Notes: generated from the letters alone by a model not told the origin. 64,000 nt of DNA from Palsa-1439 sp050015495 (GCA_050015495.1 JBEKBH010000012.1:56408-120407), one strand, 5' to 3'; positions 7,661 through 18,484 are shown, numbered from the stretch's first letter. Made by a program: numbers and translations.

Positions 7661-9295
7661 TCAGTTCTTGTTCGGTTCCAAGTACACGTATTTGTACGGA
7701 TGGTTGTCGAGGATCGTCGGATACCACCCCTTCAACTCCGGCCGTTGCGCGGTGGTCAGCGTGTAGAAATAGATCGGGATCATCGGCAACTCGTCCAGTA
7801 ACACCGCCTCGGCCTTCTGAAACACCTCGAGCCGTTGCTTCGGGTCCGTAGTGCGCGCGGCCTCGGCGATGAGGCGGTCGTATTCCTGATTGGACCACCC
7901 GGTCCGATTGTTGCCGTTGCCCGTCGTCCACATATCGAGAAAGGTATTCGGATCATTGTAATCGCCGATCCACGAAGCGCGGCAAACCTGGTAATTCAGC
8001 GTCCGCTGCTCATCGAGATAAACCTTCCATTCCTGATTCACCAACTGCACGTCGATACCGAGATTCTTCTTCCACATTTGCTGGATGGATTCGGCGATGA
8101 CGCGATGGGCTTCCAGCGTATTGTACAGAAGTTCGATTGTCGGAAAGTCTTTTCCATCCGGGTACCCCGCTTCGGCCAGCAACCGTTTCGCTTCCGCGAT
8201 GTCCTCGTGCAGTTTCGTGCGGCACGTGTAACCCGCCGTGCCCGGGGGCGTCAGATAGTATGCCGGCAATTGACCGCCCCGCGTCACATTATTGACGAGG
8301 CTCTCGCGATCGATCGTCAGCGCCAGCGCGCGACGCACGCGCTTGTCGTTGAGCGGCGGCTTCGTGACGTTGATGTCATAAAAATACGTGCCCAGAAAGG
8401 GGTCGATGTGCAGCAGGTTCGGGTATTCCTTTCTGTACAGGTCGATCTTCGTCAACGGCAGCGTTTGGGTTACGTGAAGCTGGCCGGCGCGAAACGCGCG
8501 CTCTTCCGTGTCGTCGCTCTCAATCGGGAAAAAATGGATCTCGTTGAGCCGAACGCGGTCCCGGTCCCAGTACGTTGGACTTTTCTTCACGACAATGACG
8601 TTGTTCACTTTCCATCTCGCCAACACGAAGGCGCCATTGCCGACAAATCGCCCCGGCCGCGTCCATTTGCTGCCGCGCAGGTACGGATCGCCATATTTCC
8701 GGATGGTTGGCAAATGCACGGGATACCAGGAATCATGGATGATGAGAGACAGGAAGTACGGCGTGGGGTTTTCCAGCGTGACTTGAAGCGTGTGGTCGTC
8801 GAGCGCCTTGTAACCGACTTGATCGAAATCGGTGATCTTGCCTTCATTGTATGCCTGGGCGTTCTTCACGACAAAGTGCATGTACGAGTACTCCGCCGCC
8901 AGCGAGGGGGCTAGCATGCGCTTGTACGATTCCAAAAAATCGCGGGCGGTGATGAATTCGCCATTCGACCACCGGGCATTCTTCCGAAGATGAAACGTGT
9001 ACACCTTTACATCGGGGGAAATATCCCAACTCTCCGCTACCCCCGGCACGGGATGCAAGTCCACCGGATCCTCTGTCACCAGTCCCTCAAACAACGACAG
9101 GAGAAGGTGATGTTCCGGAACGCCGGTAACAAGGTATGGATCGAGCTCCTGCGGTTCGGCGCCGTTGCCCATGAGCAACACCTGCTCGCGGTCCGCAATC
9201 TCCACGCGCGTTTCGCGCCGGCCGCACCCCGCAAGCGCCAATGCCAGAAACAGGAAAAGCCCGCACCTACACGCTTTTCGCCGGTTCCGCCGCAT
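7661..9295 (-). CDS. oppA: Oligopeptide-binding lipoprotein OppA (SBP family 5)
   Basis: The 544-residue substrate-binding protein has a lipoprotein signal ending in the lipobox LALAGC (Cys about residue 24), so it should be lipid-anchored outside the inner membrane. The mature part opens with GNGAEPQELDPYLVTGVPEH and contains VAESWDISPDVKVYTFHLRK, characteristic of family 5 peptide-binding proteins. It follows the M3 oligopeptidase by three bases and leads the transporter genes, so capture and hydrolysis of peptides are probably co-expressed. Confidence 0.95.
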   Translation of the reverse strand: MRRNRRKACRCGLFLFLALALAGCGRRETRVEIADREQVLLMGNGAEPQELDPYLVTGVPEHHLLLSLFEGLVTEDPVDLHPVPGVAESWDISPDVKVYTFHLRKNARWSNGEFITARDFLESYKRMLAPSLAAEYSYMHFVVKNAQAYNEGKITDFDQVGYKALDDHTLQVTLENPTPYFLSLIIHDSWYPVHLPTIRKYGDPYLRGSKWTRPGRFVGNGAFVLARWKVNNVIVVKKSPTYWDRDRVRLNEIHFFPIESDDTEERAFRAGQLHVTQTLPLTKIDLYRKEYPNLLHIDPFLGTYFYDINVTKPPLNDKRVRRALALTIDRESLVNNVTRGGQLPAYYLTPPGTAGYTCRTKLHEDIAEAKRLLAEAGYPDGKDFPTIELLYNTLEAHRVIAESIQQMWKKNLGIDVQLVNQEWKVYLDEQRTLNYQVCRASWIGDYNDPNTFLDMWTTGNGNNRTGWSNQEYDRLIAEAARTTDPKQRLEVFQKAEAVLLDELPMIPIYFYTLTTAQRPELKGWYPTILDNHPYKYVYLEPNKN

Positions 9296-9298
9296 CGG

Positions 9299-11425
9299 TC
9301 ACGGGCTCTTGGTGGGTTCGCTGTCAATCCCGATCCTCTTCAGGAACGGCTGGATCGAGCGCGGTCGGCCGAGGAATTTCTCGATGGAAATGTTCACGTC
9401 GCGGGAATCGCCTACTTCGTAGATCTCCTTGCGCAGCCTCATGCCCGCCTGCTTGTCGAAGTGGCCGTCGGGTGCGTTCTCGAACACCGTGTTCATGTCG
9501 GCGGCGATCGCGTCGGCCCAGGCGTAGCCGTAATAGCCGGCGTCGTACCCCATCAAATGACCGAAGTACGCGACAAAGGCCGTGTCATCGGGAACAGGCA
9601 GGAAGACATCGCTGAGCACCTGGTTCGACATCTTGACGGTATCCTGCGCGTTGCTGTCGTGGATTTGCGTGTGCAATTTCAAGTCCAGCAGCGCAAAGGA
9701 CAGCTGGCGTTCGTACCGGGTGCCTTCGGTGGCGAGCCTGGCTTCCTTGAGGCTGGCGAGGACCGCCGGCGAGATTTTCTTCGACGGATCGCGGTAGTCG
9801 GCGGCAAAACTGTCCAGCACCCTTTTGTCCCAGGGCCAGTTCTCGAGCATTTGCGACGGGGCTTCGACGAAATCGCGCGGCACGCTCGTGCCGGAAAAGC
9901 GGGCGTATTTTGCGCGGGTCAGAATCGAGTGCATCGCATGGCCGAACTCGTGGAAGACCGTCACCACGTCGTCGTGCGACATCAGCGAGGGATGATCGCT
10001 CGTGGGCGCCGGGAAATTGCAAACCAGCGCGGCGGTGGGCCGCTGGTACCGTCCATCCGGCAACAACTTGCCGTCAATGATGCCGAATTCGGCGAAGTGG
10101 TTGTATTTGCCTTCACGCGGGAACATGTCGAGGTAGAACAAGCCCAGCGGCTCGCCCGTGCGCGCATCAGTCACGGTGTAGAGCTGCAAATCGCCGATCC
10201 ACTTGTAGGGCGGCTCGACGCGCTCGAACTTCAGTCCGAAGATGCCCTGGTAAATGGTGAACAGGCCGTCGAGCACATGTTGGTACGGGAAGTAGACGCG
10301 CAATTGCTCGGCGTCCACGTTGTACTTCTCCTTCTTCAACTGGTTGCTGTAGTGGCGCCAGTCCCAGACGTTGATGACCGCGTTCGTGTCGCCGGTTTCC
10401 CCGACCTTGAGCTGGCGAAACACTTCCAACTCGCCGCGGAACTTGGGCTGCAAGCCCGCCTTCAGATCCTCCAAAAAGTGGATGGCGGTGTCGGCGTTCT
10501 TCACCATCTTGACCTCGGTCTGGTAATCCGCCCACGTCTGGTAGCCGAGCTTCCGGGCGATGTCATCGCGCAACACGAGAATCTTTTCGAGCAACGGCAC
10601 ATTCTCTTCCTTCGCCAGATTGCTTTGCTCGATGTACAGCCGTTTCCGGGTGTCCTCGCGCGTGGCATTGTCCATCACGGTGATGTAATGCCAGGTGATG
10701 TTCGCCATCACGGTGTATTCATCGTCGCCGGTCTTGATTTGCTTCAGGAAATCTTCCGGCACCCCGTCGAGTTCCGCCTTCGTGAACTTGATCGCCTTTT
10801 GCGCTTTCGTGATATTGGTTTCGAAATCGGTCATCAATCGCGACAACTCCTTGCGCATGCGCTCGACGTCATCGCGGTCGGCTTTCGGCAATGCCAGCCC
10901 GGCCCGGCGGTAATCGCGCATGGTTTCGAAAAGAAGCTTGGCGTCCTCGCCCTCCAGCTTCGGCTGGGTATCGGCGTACGCCTTGACGGCGCGATAGACA
11001 TCCTCTCGATAATCGAGGCCTACCACCCACTCTTGGAGTTCTTTCAAGGAGTCCGTCGCGGCGTCGCGGAGGGCGGCGTCCGGGCTGGTTTCTTTAATGA
11101 GCGAGAGCCGGTTGTCCACGAGGTCGATTTGAAAATCGATATCATCAAGCGCCCGCACCGTGTTGGTGAACGTGACGGCGCCCGCGTCGAGTTTGCCGAT
11201 GCGGTCCAGGGCGGCGTTGCCGGAAGCAATGACGTCCTTCACGGATGCCTGGACTTCGTTCGTTGTCGTCTCGAAGGGCGGGACAGTGATGATGCTGTTG
11301 AACCGGGCCGCTCGCTTTTGAAACGCCTGGAGTGGATCCGCAGGGGCAGCGGGTTGGTGATTCATGCTGGAACATGCGGCCAGCAGGCCTGTGAGAAGCG
11401 CGACCGGGGCGACTTTCGAAAACAT
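9299..11425 (-). CDS. M3-family zinc oligopeptidase, exported lipoprotein form
   Basis: The 708-residue metallopeptidase carries the HEFGHAMHS zinc site and a downstream FVEAPSQMLENW segment supplying the third zinc ligand, as in oligopeptidase A, Dcp and thimet oligopeptidase. The start is ATG 11425; a TTG three codons earlier is an alternative. The N-terminus MFSKVAPVALLTGLLAACSS is a signal with lipobox LLAAC, so unlike cytoplasmic OpdA this copy is probably a periplasmic lipoprotein that trims peptides. It is three bases upstream of oppA, which supports a role in preparing peptides for import. Confidence 0.93.
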   Translation of the reverse strand: MFSKVAPVALLTGLLAACSSMNHQPAAPADPLQAFQKRAARFNSIITVPPFETTTNEVQASVKDVIASGNAALDRIGKLDAGAVTFTNTVRALDDIDFQIDLVDNRLSLIKETSPDAALRDAATDSLKELQEWVVGLDYREDVYRAVKAYADTQPKLEGEDAKLLFETMRDYRRAGLALPKADRDDVERMRKELSRLMTDFETNITKAQKAIKFTKAELDGVPEDFLKQIKTGDDEYTVMANITWHYITVMDNATREDTRKRLYIEQSNLAKEENVPLLEKILVLRDDIARKLGYQTWADYQTEVKMVKNADTAIHFLEDLKAGLQPKFRGELEVFRQLKVGETGDTNAVINVWDWRHYSNQLKKEKYNVDAEQLRVYFPYQHVLDGLFTIYQGIFGLKFERVEPPYKWIGDLQLYTVTDARTGEPLGLFYLDMFPREGKYNHFAEFGIIDGKLLPDGRYQRPTAALVCNFPAPTSDHPSLMSHDDVVTVFHEFGHAMHSILTRAKYARFSGTSVPRDFVEAPSQMLENWPWDKRVLDSFAADYRDPSKKISPAVLASLKEARLATEGTRYERQLSFALLDLKLHTQIHDSNAQDTVKMSNQVLSDVFLPVPDDTAFVAYFGHLMGYDAGYYGYAWADAIAADMNTVFENAPDGHFDKQAGMRLRKEIYEVGDSRDVNISIEKFLGRPRSIQPFLKRIGIDSEPTKSP

Positions 11426-11571
11426 GGAACCCAAACTACTGCCAAACTCATGGCAGTCAAGTCGATTTGCGGCTCAGACATTGCCGGGGAGCGCACGTAC
11501 ACAATAAATCCCTCGACAGTCAACAGACGATTCCCCGCGTGTGTGCATTGGCGCGTGACCCGGGGCAAAGA

Positions 11572-12045
11572 CTAGGGAGTCTTGGGCGCGCTCGTGGACG
11601 GCGCGGGGGCAGTTGCCGGCGGTGGCGCCTGTTGCGGGCTTGCCGGGGCTGGCGTCGCGGCTGATGGAGTTGTCGGCCCGGTTTGTGGTGCGACCGGTGC
11701 AGACGGCTGGGAAGCAAGCGGGAACGCGGGCGCCTCGGTCGTTGGGCCTGCGGGCGCGGCAGGCATTGTTGCCAGCGTGCGGCGCATCAAGGAGCCACGG
11801 GCAGTCGTCCGGTGCGAATGCAGCACCGCCAAAATGAGCGTGGTGGCCAGCAGCAGACCGGCGCACCAGATCGTCATGCGCACCAACGCGGTGGTCGTGC
11901 CCGCGCCAAACACCGTTTCGGTCATGCCGCCGCCGAATGCCGCGCCGACGCCCTGCTCCGAGGATTTTTGCATTAGCACCAGCAAAATCACAAACACCGC
12001 GACCACGACGTGGACCGCTGTCAAAAGTCCGATCAGAATGCTCAT
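11572..12045 (-). CDS. secG: SecG preprotein translocase subunit with Ala/Pro tail
   Basis: The 157-residue product begins MSILIGLLTAVHVVVAVFVI, followed by LMQKSSEQGVGAAFGGG, the typical SecG pattern of TM1, a conserved Gly-rich cytoplasmic loop and TM2 (about residues 55-75). SecG assists SecYE during export. The last roughly 60 residues are an Ala/Pro/Thr-rich low-complexity tail, longer than in E. coli SecG. It sits 36 bp after tpiA, an arrangement (pgk-tpiA-secG) common in bacteria. Confidence 0.93.
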   Translation of the reverse strand: MSILIGLLTAVHVVVAVFVILLVLMQKSSEQGVGAAFGGGMTETVFGAGTTTALVRMTIWCAGLLLATTLILAVLHSHRTTARGSLMRRTLATMPAAPAGPTTEAPAFPLASQPSAPVAPQTGPTTPSAATPAPASPQQAPPPATAPAPSTSAPKTP

Positions 12046-12081
12046 CTCAATTACCTCAATTTCTTCCGTGCGATTGCTTCC

Positions 12082-12852
12082 CTACAACGCCGCCTTCACA
12101 ATGCCCGCAAACCCTTTGGCTTCCAGACTCGCGCCACCGACCAGGGCGCCATCAATGTCGGGCTGGCCCAGCAACTCCTTCGCGTTGGCCGGTTTCACGC
12201 TGCCGCCGTACTGAAGGCGGACCTTGTCGGCTACCGTCGAATCAAACATCGCCGCGAGCAACTCGCGGATGAACGCGTGCACTTCCTGCGCCTGGGCGGG
12301 CGTGGCAGTCTTGCCGGTTCCGATGGCCCACACAGGCTCGTAGGCGATGACCGTGTCGAGCATAGCATCTTTGGTGAAACCTGCAAGCGCGCCCGCTATA
12401 TGGTCGCGCACAACAATTTCCGTATGCCCGGCCTCACGTTGAGCGAGGGTTTCGCCGACGCAGACGATGGGGCGGATGCCGTTGGCCAAGGCGGCTTTGG
12501 CGCGTTTATTGACGCCCTCGTTGGTTTCGCCGAAGTACTGACGCCGCTCGCTGTGGCCGACTATGGCGTACTGGACGCCGGACTCCTTCAACATCGGACC
12601 CGCAATCTCGCCCGTAAACGCGCCCTCTTTTTCCCAGTGGACATTCTGCGCGCCGAGCTTGATGCTCTCGCCCTGAAGCATGGTCGCCACAACATACAGA
12701 GCCGTAAATGGCGGACAGACAACGACTTCGACATCTTTGTCCTTCACGCCAACAAGCTCCTTCTTCAACTCGGAAACCAGCGCCAGCGCGTCAGCCGCCG
12801 TTTTGTACATCTTCCAGTTGCCAGCGATGATGGGTTTGCGATTCGGGTTCAT
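12082..12852 (-). CDS. tpiA: Triosephosphate isomerase
   Basis: TpiA interconverts dihydroxyacetone phosphate and glyceraldehyde 3-phosphate. The product is 256 residues. NRKPIIAGNWKMYK holds the catalytic Asn and Lys, AIVGHSERRQYFGE the catalytic His, and AYEPVWAIGTGKTAT the catalytic Glu; YGGSVKPANA is the phosphate-binding loop. ATG 12852 gives the usual N-terminus. A GTG at 12858 that overlaps the pgk stop (GTGA) would add two residues. Coupled to pgk and secG. Confidence 0.97.
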   Translation of the reverse strand: MNPNRKPIIAGNWKMYKTAADALALVSELKKELVGVKDKDVEVVVCPPFTALYVVATMLQGESIKLGAQNVHWEKEGAFTGEIAGPMLKESGVQYAIVGHSERRQYFGETNEGVNKRAKAALANGIRPIVCVGETLAQREAGHTEIVVRDHIAGALAGFTKDAMLDTVIAYEPVWAIGTGKTATPAQAQEVHAFIRELLAAMFDSTVADKVRLQYGGSVKPANAKELLGQPDIDGALVGGASLEAKGFAGIVKAAL

Positions 12853-12854
12853 GT

Positions 12855-14054
<1,200 letters not shown>

Positions 14055-14186
14055 TATTTTCGAGTCTCCGTAGAACGAACTCTCACGGGGCACAAGCAGA
14101 GTAACGGATCACAGCGGCGAGTCAAACCGAAAAGGACAGCCATCTTTGCGGCGTTTGGCCCGCGCGCTATCGCCGAAACCCTTCGT

Positions 14187-15458
14187 TCAGGACAGAATCT
14201 TTGCCTTCTTGAGCAGGGAGCGGATGCGGTCGTCGAGGGCCTTTTGGTCGGTGGCGAAGGAGTAGAGCGCGCTGAGGTTCATGAGCGCGTCCAGCCCGAC
14301 CTTGCCGGAGGCGAGGCGGTCTTTCCATGTCGCATACACGGGAATTTTTCCATCTTTCAACGCGGTCTGGATATCGGCAGCGGACCACCGCGGCAGGAAA
14401 TCGCCGAAACCCGCTTTCTCGAAGTGAGTTTGGAGATCGTCGGGCTTGAGGGCATCCAGGTTTTTCCGCAGCAGGTCTTCGACCGCGTCCTTGAACTTCG
14501 GCGGGACGGTCCAAAGCGTCTCGCCATCGAATTGGGCAAACGTCACGCCGGGCGCGAGCGGGACTTGCGGATCGTTGGCGACCTGCGACGTAACTTTTGG
14601 CTTTGGATTGGCGCGGTATTCCGCCGCGGCCTTGGTCGGCATGGTGAACACATCCACGCCGGCGAGGTCGCCAATTTGGGGTCCGGAGCGGATGCTGGCG
14701 GCGATGAGTTTCGTTTTCGTGCGGCCCGACTTGCGCAACTCGAGCAAGGCGCGTTGCGTGGCCAGCGTGGCTTTCTCACCGACATTGCGGCCATCACCCA
14801 GTTTGTTGTCGGCCACGACGGAGTTCAGGCGTCCGAGGAACACGTTCACGTAATCGGGCTTGGTCAGCAACGCCGCGACGTAGTTATGCCGGGCGGAGAA
14901 CCCGAGTGTGAAATTGAGCGGGATGCCGGCCGCTGCGAGTTTGCGCGCGCTCAGATAACCGGCGGGCGTGAGCGGCACTTTCACGTAAAACCGTTCAGGG
15001 CAAATCGCAAAGTAGCGTTTGCCGTAGGCGACCGTGCGCTCGACATCGCCGGCGAGGTCGGTGTGCAATTCGACGCTGACGTTGGCGTCGAATCGGTCGA
15101 CGAGTCGCAGGCCGTGATGAGCGTTGAGGATAAACGCGATTTCGAGGATGAGGTCCTGTTCGCCGATTTTGGGCGCGGCCTCGAGGACGACGCGGGCGGC
15201 TTTCGCGACGAGATCGTCGTAAATGCCCTTTTGGATTTCCTTGTTGAGCAGGGTGTTGTTGGTCGTCAACGCATCGAACGACGAGTTCCATAGTTTGCCG
15301 GCCTCGTCGATGTCGCCGGTGTCGAGCCACAATCGGGTGCCGGCGTCGTGGACCTTGCGCCATTCCGGATCGTCTTTGACCGCCACGGCCGCTTTGCCGA
15401 ACTGGTGGGCAAACCCTTCGCGGGCGAATGCGTGAACGCTGGATTCCAAAGTCGTCAT
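14187..15458 (-). CDS. Transaldolase-family protein
   Basis: This roughly 423-residue cytoplasmic enzyme is predicted to transfer dihydroxyacetone units between sugar phosphates in the pentose phosphate pathway. LWLDTGDIDEAGKLWNSSF then LTTNNTLLNKEIQKG matches the N-terminal transaldolase motif, and ERFYVKVPLTPAGYLSARKL carries the expected Schiff-base Lys. It starts at ATG 15458 with GGAGG eight bases upstream. At 423 residues it is longer than TalB (about 317), with a C-terminal extension of unknown role. It is 132 bp upstream of pgk on the same strand. Confidence 0.85.
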   Translation of the reverse strand: MTTLESSVHAFAREGFAHQFGKAAVAVKDDPEWRKVHDAGTRLWLDTGDIDEAGKLWNSSFDALTTNNTLLNKEIQKGIYDDLVAKAARVVLEAAPKIGEQDLILEIAFILNAHHGLRLVDRFDANVSVELHTDLAGDVERTVAYGKRYFAICPERFYVKVPLTPAGYLSARKLAAAGIPLNFTLGFSARHNYVAALLTKPDYVNVFLGRLNSVVADNKLGDGRNVGEKATLATQRALLELRKSGRTKTKLIAASIRSGPQIGDLAGVDVFTMPTKAAAEYRANPKPKVTSQVANDPQVPLAPGVTFAQFDGETLWTVPPKFKDAVEDLLRKNLDALKPDDLQTHFEKAGFGDFLPRWSAADIQTALKDGKIPVYATWKDRLASGKVGLDALMNLSALYSFATDQKALDDRIRSLLKKAKILS

Positions 15459-15495
15459 AACCAATGCCTCCGTGAAATTGAGAACGTAATGTTAT

Positions 15496-15681
15496 ATGAC
15501 CTTCGAGAACGCCACCTCATATTTGTCGCCGGGATTTGCCCGCGCGTCAAGCTGCGAGCTGGTCGAGATCAGGCACAACGTCTTCGGGCGACTCCTAAAG
15601 TCCCGGCCCACGCTGGCCGTCACGCTCAGCGATCTGATGGCCAAACGCCGCATGAAAACCGAGGACATCCTCTCCCGATGA
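15496..15681 (+). pseudogene. Relic of a cyclic-nucleotide-binding-domain protein (C-terminus)
   Basis: The peptide SSCELVEIRHNVFGRLLKSR followed by PTLAVTLSDLMAKRR and a short polar tail resembles the last helix region of CNMP-binding domains, where a pattern like CELLEI-F-LL-P-LAE-LS-LA-R is usual. Nothing upstream (15459-15495) supplies the beta-barrel part, so only about 45 residues of the domain remain. It lies antisense to the 3' end of the membrane glycosyltransferase gene. Probably gene debris. The assignment is by pattern only. Confidence 0.45.
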
Positions 15682-17340
15682 ATCTGCTGAGGGAAGCGCG
15701 CCAAGCTGCCAGAGATCGTTGCCGACGGAGATGAGGGAGTACTTTTTCTGAAGTGTATTGATAAGCTGTGTGGAGGGGTTGAAAACGAAGACATCGTCAA
15801 AGCCACTGGCAACTTGCGGTGTGTGAAATGGGCGCGCCTCAGGTGGAATGCTGTAGCAGGACATGTAGCAGGAAGGCTCCACCTGGAGGCGAACGTGCGG
15901 CGCCAGCCGATGCGCGAGGGGCATAAGACGGATCAACCACATGTCGCTGATAACAAGCGGCTGCTTGCTTTGATTGATGATCATGGCCGAGTGCGGGTCG
16001 TCCTTCAGCCAGGCAGAACCCGTATTCCACCATATCTCCGCACGCGAGTGGGCAACGCCGGAAAGCACACCCGCACCAAACACCAGCATCGAGACCGCCG
16101 TGAAGAACCGAATCTTGCGGGGCACCTCGATCTCCGCCAGTTTGGCAGCCAACATATGCGCGACGGCGAGATGGACCCCGATGTAGACTGGTGTCAGAAA
16201 CCGAGCTGACGATGAGAGCCTGCCGCCGCCGCGCAAGAAATCGTGCACGACCAGCGGCAGAACCGCGGCACCAATCAACATGGCAACAAACAGTGACGCC
16301 TTCCGCGAGCCGTGCCGCAGCAAGAACCATAACGAATAACATACCAACCACACAGAAGCAATCGTTGGTACAGTCATCAAGAGCTGTTGGCGAGCCGGGG
16401 TATTGACATCATACCCAGGGTCCAAAAACGCTACCGTCAAGCAGCCAGCCCAGCGCTTCAACAGTCCCCATCCTTCGGGGCCACGCGCCCATCCCGTCGT
16501 AGTTTCTACCACGCCGTAGTTTTGCAATAGCATCGCCACCCATGGCGCAAAGGCCAAGAGAGCCGAGGCAACCGCCGCGCTGAAGATAAGAGTACACCCG
16601 GATGGACGGAATCGGTCGGCAATCAGCACGTAGAACATATGCGCTGCAACAACGAAAACGAAGAACAGGTGTGTGTACAACCCAAGAACCAGCAGTACGG
16701 TATAGATCGTCCAGCGCGTGGCCTTCCGCTCCAGCGGAGCATCTGGCGTCACTTCGAGAACACGCAGCAAGGCGACACTGGAAATGACCGTAAGACACCC
16801 CCACAAGCTGTACGGTCGCGCTTCCTGGGCGAAGACAACCTGAAAAGGCGAGATGGCAACAAGCCCGACGGCGAGCCAGGCGACCCGCCGCGATTCAAAC
16901 AGGGATCGTGCCAGCCAATATATGCCTCCAATGGTCAACAGGCTGAACAGTGCCGAGAGGCAACGCACGCAAGCGATGGAACCACCAAACAACCGAATCC
17001 AGTAATATAACAAAATGTAATACAACGGTGGGTGCTGCAAATCTTCCTGCCTCAGGGAGTGGATCACATCGATAACGGATCGCTCGTCGCTGACGCGCTG
17101 GTATTTCAATAGCTCATCCGGCGAAATCACGGTCTTGTAATTGACCTCTCGCAGGATTTCAGCCTCAGTGAAGCCGGCCACTTGGAACAACGTAATGCTT
17201 TCGTCAACCCAGAAGTACTGATGGTTGAGCCGATAAAAACGGAAGAACACCCCCAGCACCAATGCAACCAGCGCGAGCAGGCATACAGCCTTTGCGCGCA
17301 AGGGCCCATCCCCAACGCGAGTTTCCGTCTCACGTCTCAT
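15595..17340 (-). CDS. GT39/ArnT-like membrane glycosyltransferase
   Basis: The protein has about 581 residues from ATG 17340 (MRRETETRV); ATG 17406 would add 22 residues. A first TM segment is followed by YRLNHQYFWVDESITLFQ, whose Asp-Glu pair after TM1 matches the catalytic acidic motif of lipid-linked-sugar-dependent transferases (PMT/ArnT clan). HPPLYYILLYYWIRLFGG and FAQEARPYSLW are also typical. Around ten TM segments follow. It should transfer a sugar from a polyprenyl phosphate on the outer side of the membrane; the acceptor is unknown. The final roughly 30 codons are antisense to the CNMP-domain relic, so the original C-terminus may have been replaced. Confidence 0.8.
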   Translation of the reverse strand: MRRETETRVGDGPLRAKAVCLLALVALVLGVFFRFYRLNHQYFWVDESITLFQVAGFTEAEILREVNYKTVISPDELLKYQRVSDERSVIDVIHSLRQEDLQHPPLYYILLYYWIRLFGGSIACVRCLSALFSLLTIGGIYWLARSLFESRRVAWLAVGLVAISPFQVVFAQEARPYSLWGCLTVISSVALLRVLEVTPDAPLERKATRWTIYTVLLVLGLYTHLFFVFVVAAHMFYVLIADRFRPSGCTLIFSAAVASALLAFAPWVAMLLQNYGVVETTTGWARGPEGWGLLKRWAGCLTVAFLDPGYDVNTPARQQLLMTVPTIASVWLVCYSLWFLLRHGSRKASLFVAMLIGAAVLPLVVHDFLRGGGRLSSSARFLTPVYIGVHLAVAHMLAAKLAEIEVPRKIRFFTAVSMLVFGAGVLSGVAHSRAEIWWNTGSAWLKDDPHSAMIINQSKQPLVISDMWLIRLMPLAHRLAPHVRLQVEPSCYMSCYSIPPEARPFHTPQVASGFDDVFVFNPSTQLINTLQKKYSLISVGNDLWQLGALPSADSSGEDVLGFHAAFGHQIAERDGQRGPGL

Positions 17341-17745
17341 AAGTTTGGAGGTTCTGGAGACCCACAAGCCTGAAACGGCAACGCCATGCGCAACGGCGCA
17401 ACCCATTTCCGGTCCTTATCTTCAGCGCCTATGTGCACACTTCCGTCCTGTTATTCATTAATCCGTGCGAGCATTTGGGGCCATGGTGGTTTGTCCCGGG
17501 AGATAATGAGCCTGTCATCTTTTGCCAATGGTCGCCGTGTTCCAGAACGTCGCCTCACTTGGCCGTCAGATTATCAAGGAGAGACCGCTACGGCAAGGCT
17601 CGCGCGACCGCCGCCGATTTCTCGCAATCGGCGCTTGCATCGGAATCGGTTGGTGCGAGTGCATCGCGTCGCTCCGCCAAACACGGCAAGCAACGGGGCG
17701 GCATCCAGCGTCAGCAAGTGAAGTTGTCGCGGCGAATCCGGCGCT
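17341..17745. other. Non-coding spacer
   Basis: Several short frames are open here but none shows family patterns, a convincing ribosome site or codon use like the neighbours. I see no gene. It separates the glycosyltransferase start from the duplicated nfnB tail. Confidence 0.4.
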
Positions 17746-17814
17746 ACCACACGCCGGTGCGGAGATATTCGTCGATGGCGGCGGCTTTGCGGCCGGCGCC
17801 CATGGCCAGAATCG
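17746..17814 (-). repeat. Duplicated 3' end of nfnB (partial copy)
   Basis: About 69 bp match the last 24 codons and stop region of nfnB (18487-18558) in the same orientation, with a handful of substitutions and a 3-bp in-frame deletion. It would still read ILAMGAGRKAAAIDEYLRTG then VW. Upstream of this similarity nothing of nfnB remains. The two copies flank the YcxB-like gene. Confidence 0.85.
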
Positions 17815-17872
17815 TAGGGCTTGATTCCCACCGTAAAACAGGGCAGCCTTTGTGGGAGCCTGGATTTGCGTT

Positions 17873-18388
17873 ATGACGGTTTCATACAAGAATAGACTCC
17901 GCGACACCGCGGCGTTCTGGCTCTATCACTGCTCGCACAGTCCGGTGCTTATCGGCGCTCTAGTGATCTTCTACGTCGCATTAAACTACAACATTATCTT
18001 TCCTGCCATGCCAGCCGTGCCGAAAGGTGGCACCAACTTAGTCGCGTGGCTCCTCACGCTCATGATCGTGGAGACATTGCTCGTTGTACTTGCGGTCGGT
18101 GGCTTTGCGCTTATCGCCGTCTTGACTTTTGTTTCTCCGAAGAACAAGACGGTTCTGGGTCAACGCACCATCACGTTGGGTACAGAGGGCTTCGTTTCCG
18201 AGTCACAGTACTCGCGATCCGAGGTCAAGTGGATTGCCGTGCAGAAGCTCGCGCGTACGCGTCGCCATCTCTTTCTGTATATCTCACAACATTCCGGGTT
18301 CGTCATTCCACGACGGGCGTTCCAAGGTGGGCAGCAGTGGGACGAGTTTTATGAGCGTTGCCGGGAGAGGATTAAGGGCGTTGCCTAA
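17873..18388 (+). CDS. YcxB-like membrane protein
   Basis: This 171-residue protein starts at ATG 17873 (MTVSYKNRLRD). Two hydrophobic segments (about residues 25-45 and 60-90) are followed by a soluble C-terminal domain with TEGFVSESQYSRSEVKWIAV and SGFVIPRRAFQGG. The latter resembles the YcxB-like C-terminal domain, whose function is unknown. It is opposite in strand to its neighbours and flanked by the two copies of the nfnB tail, suggesting insertion by recombination that duplicated the nfnB end. Confidence 0.65.
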   Translation: MTVSYKNRLRDTAAFWLYHCSHSPVLIGALVIFYVALNYNIIFPAMPAVPKGGTNLVAWLLTLMIVETLLVVLAVGGFALIAVLTFVSPKNKTVLGQRTITLGTEGFVSESQYSRSEVKWIAVQKLARTRRHLFLYISQHSGFVIPRRAFQGGQQWDEFYERCRERIKGVA

Positions 18389-18484
18389 TCATTCGTTTCA
18401 GCCAACCCTCCCCGTTGCCCAGTTCACAGTAGCTTGGCTCGGTCATAGGCTAGACGAGCTACCGGCCTCTTCGTGCTCGACAGA

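Noticed and set aside
8990..11575. Long plus-strand open frame (861 codons) across the M3 peptidase gene
   Set aside because: It is antisense to a gene with a clear HEFGH site and lipoprotein leader; its sequence is Arg/His/Val-rich shadow coding of a GC-rich gene.
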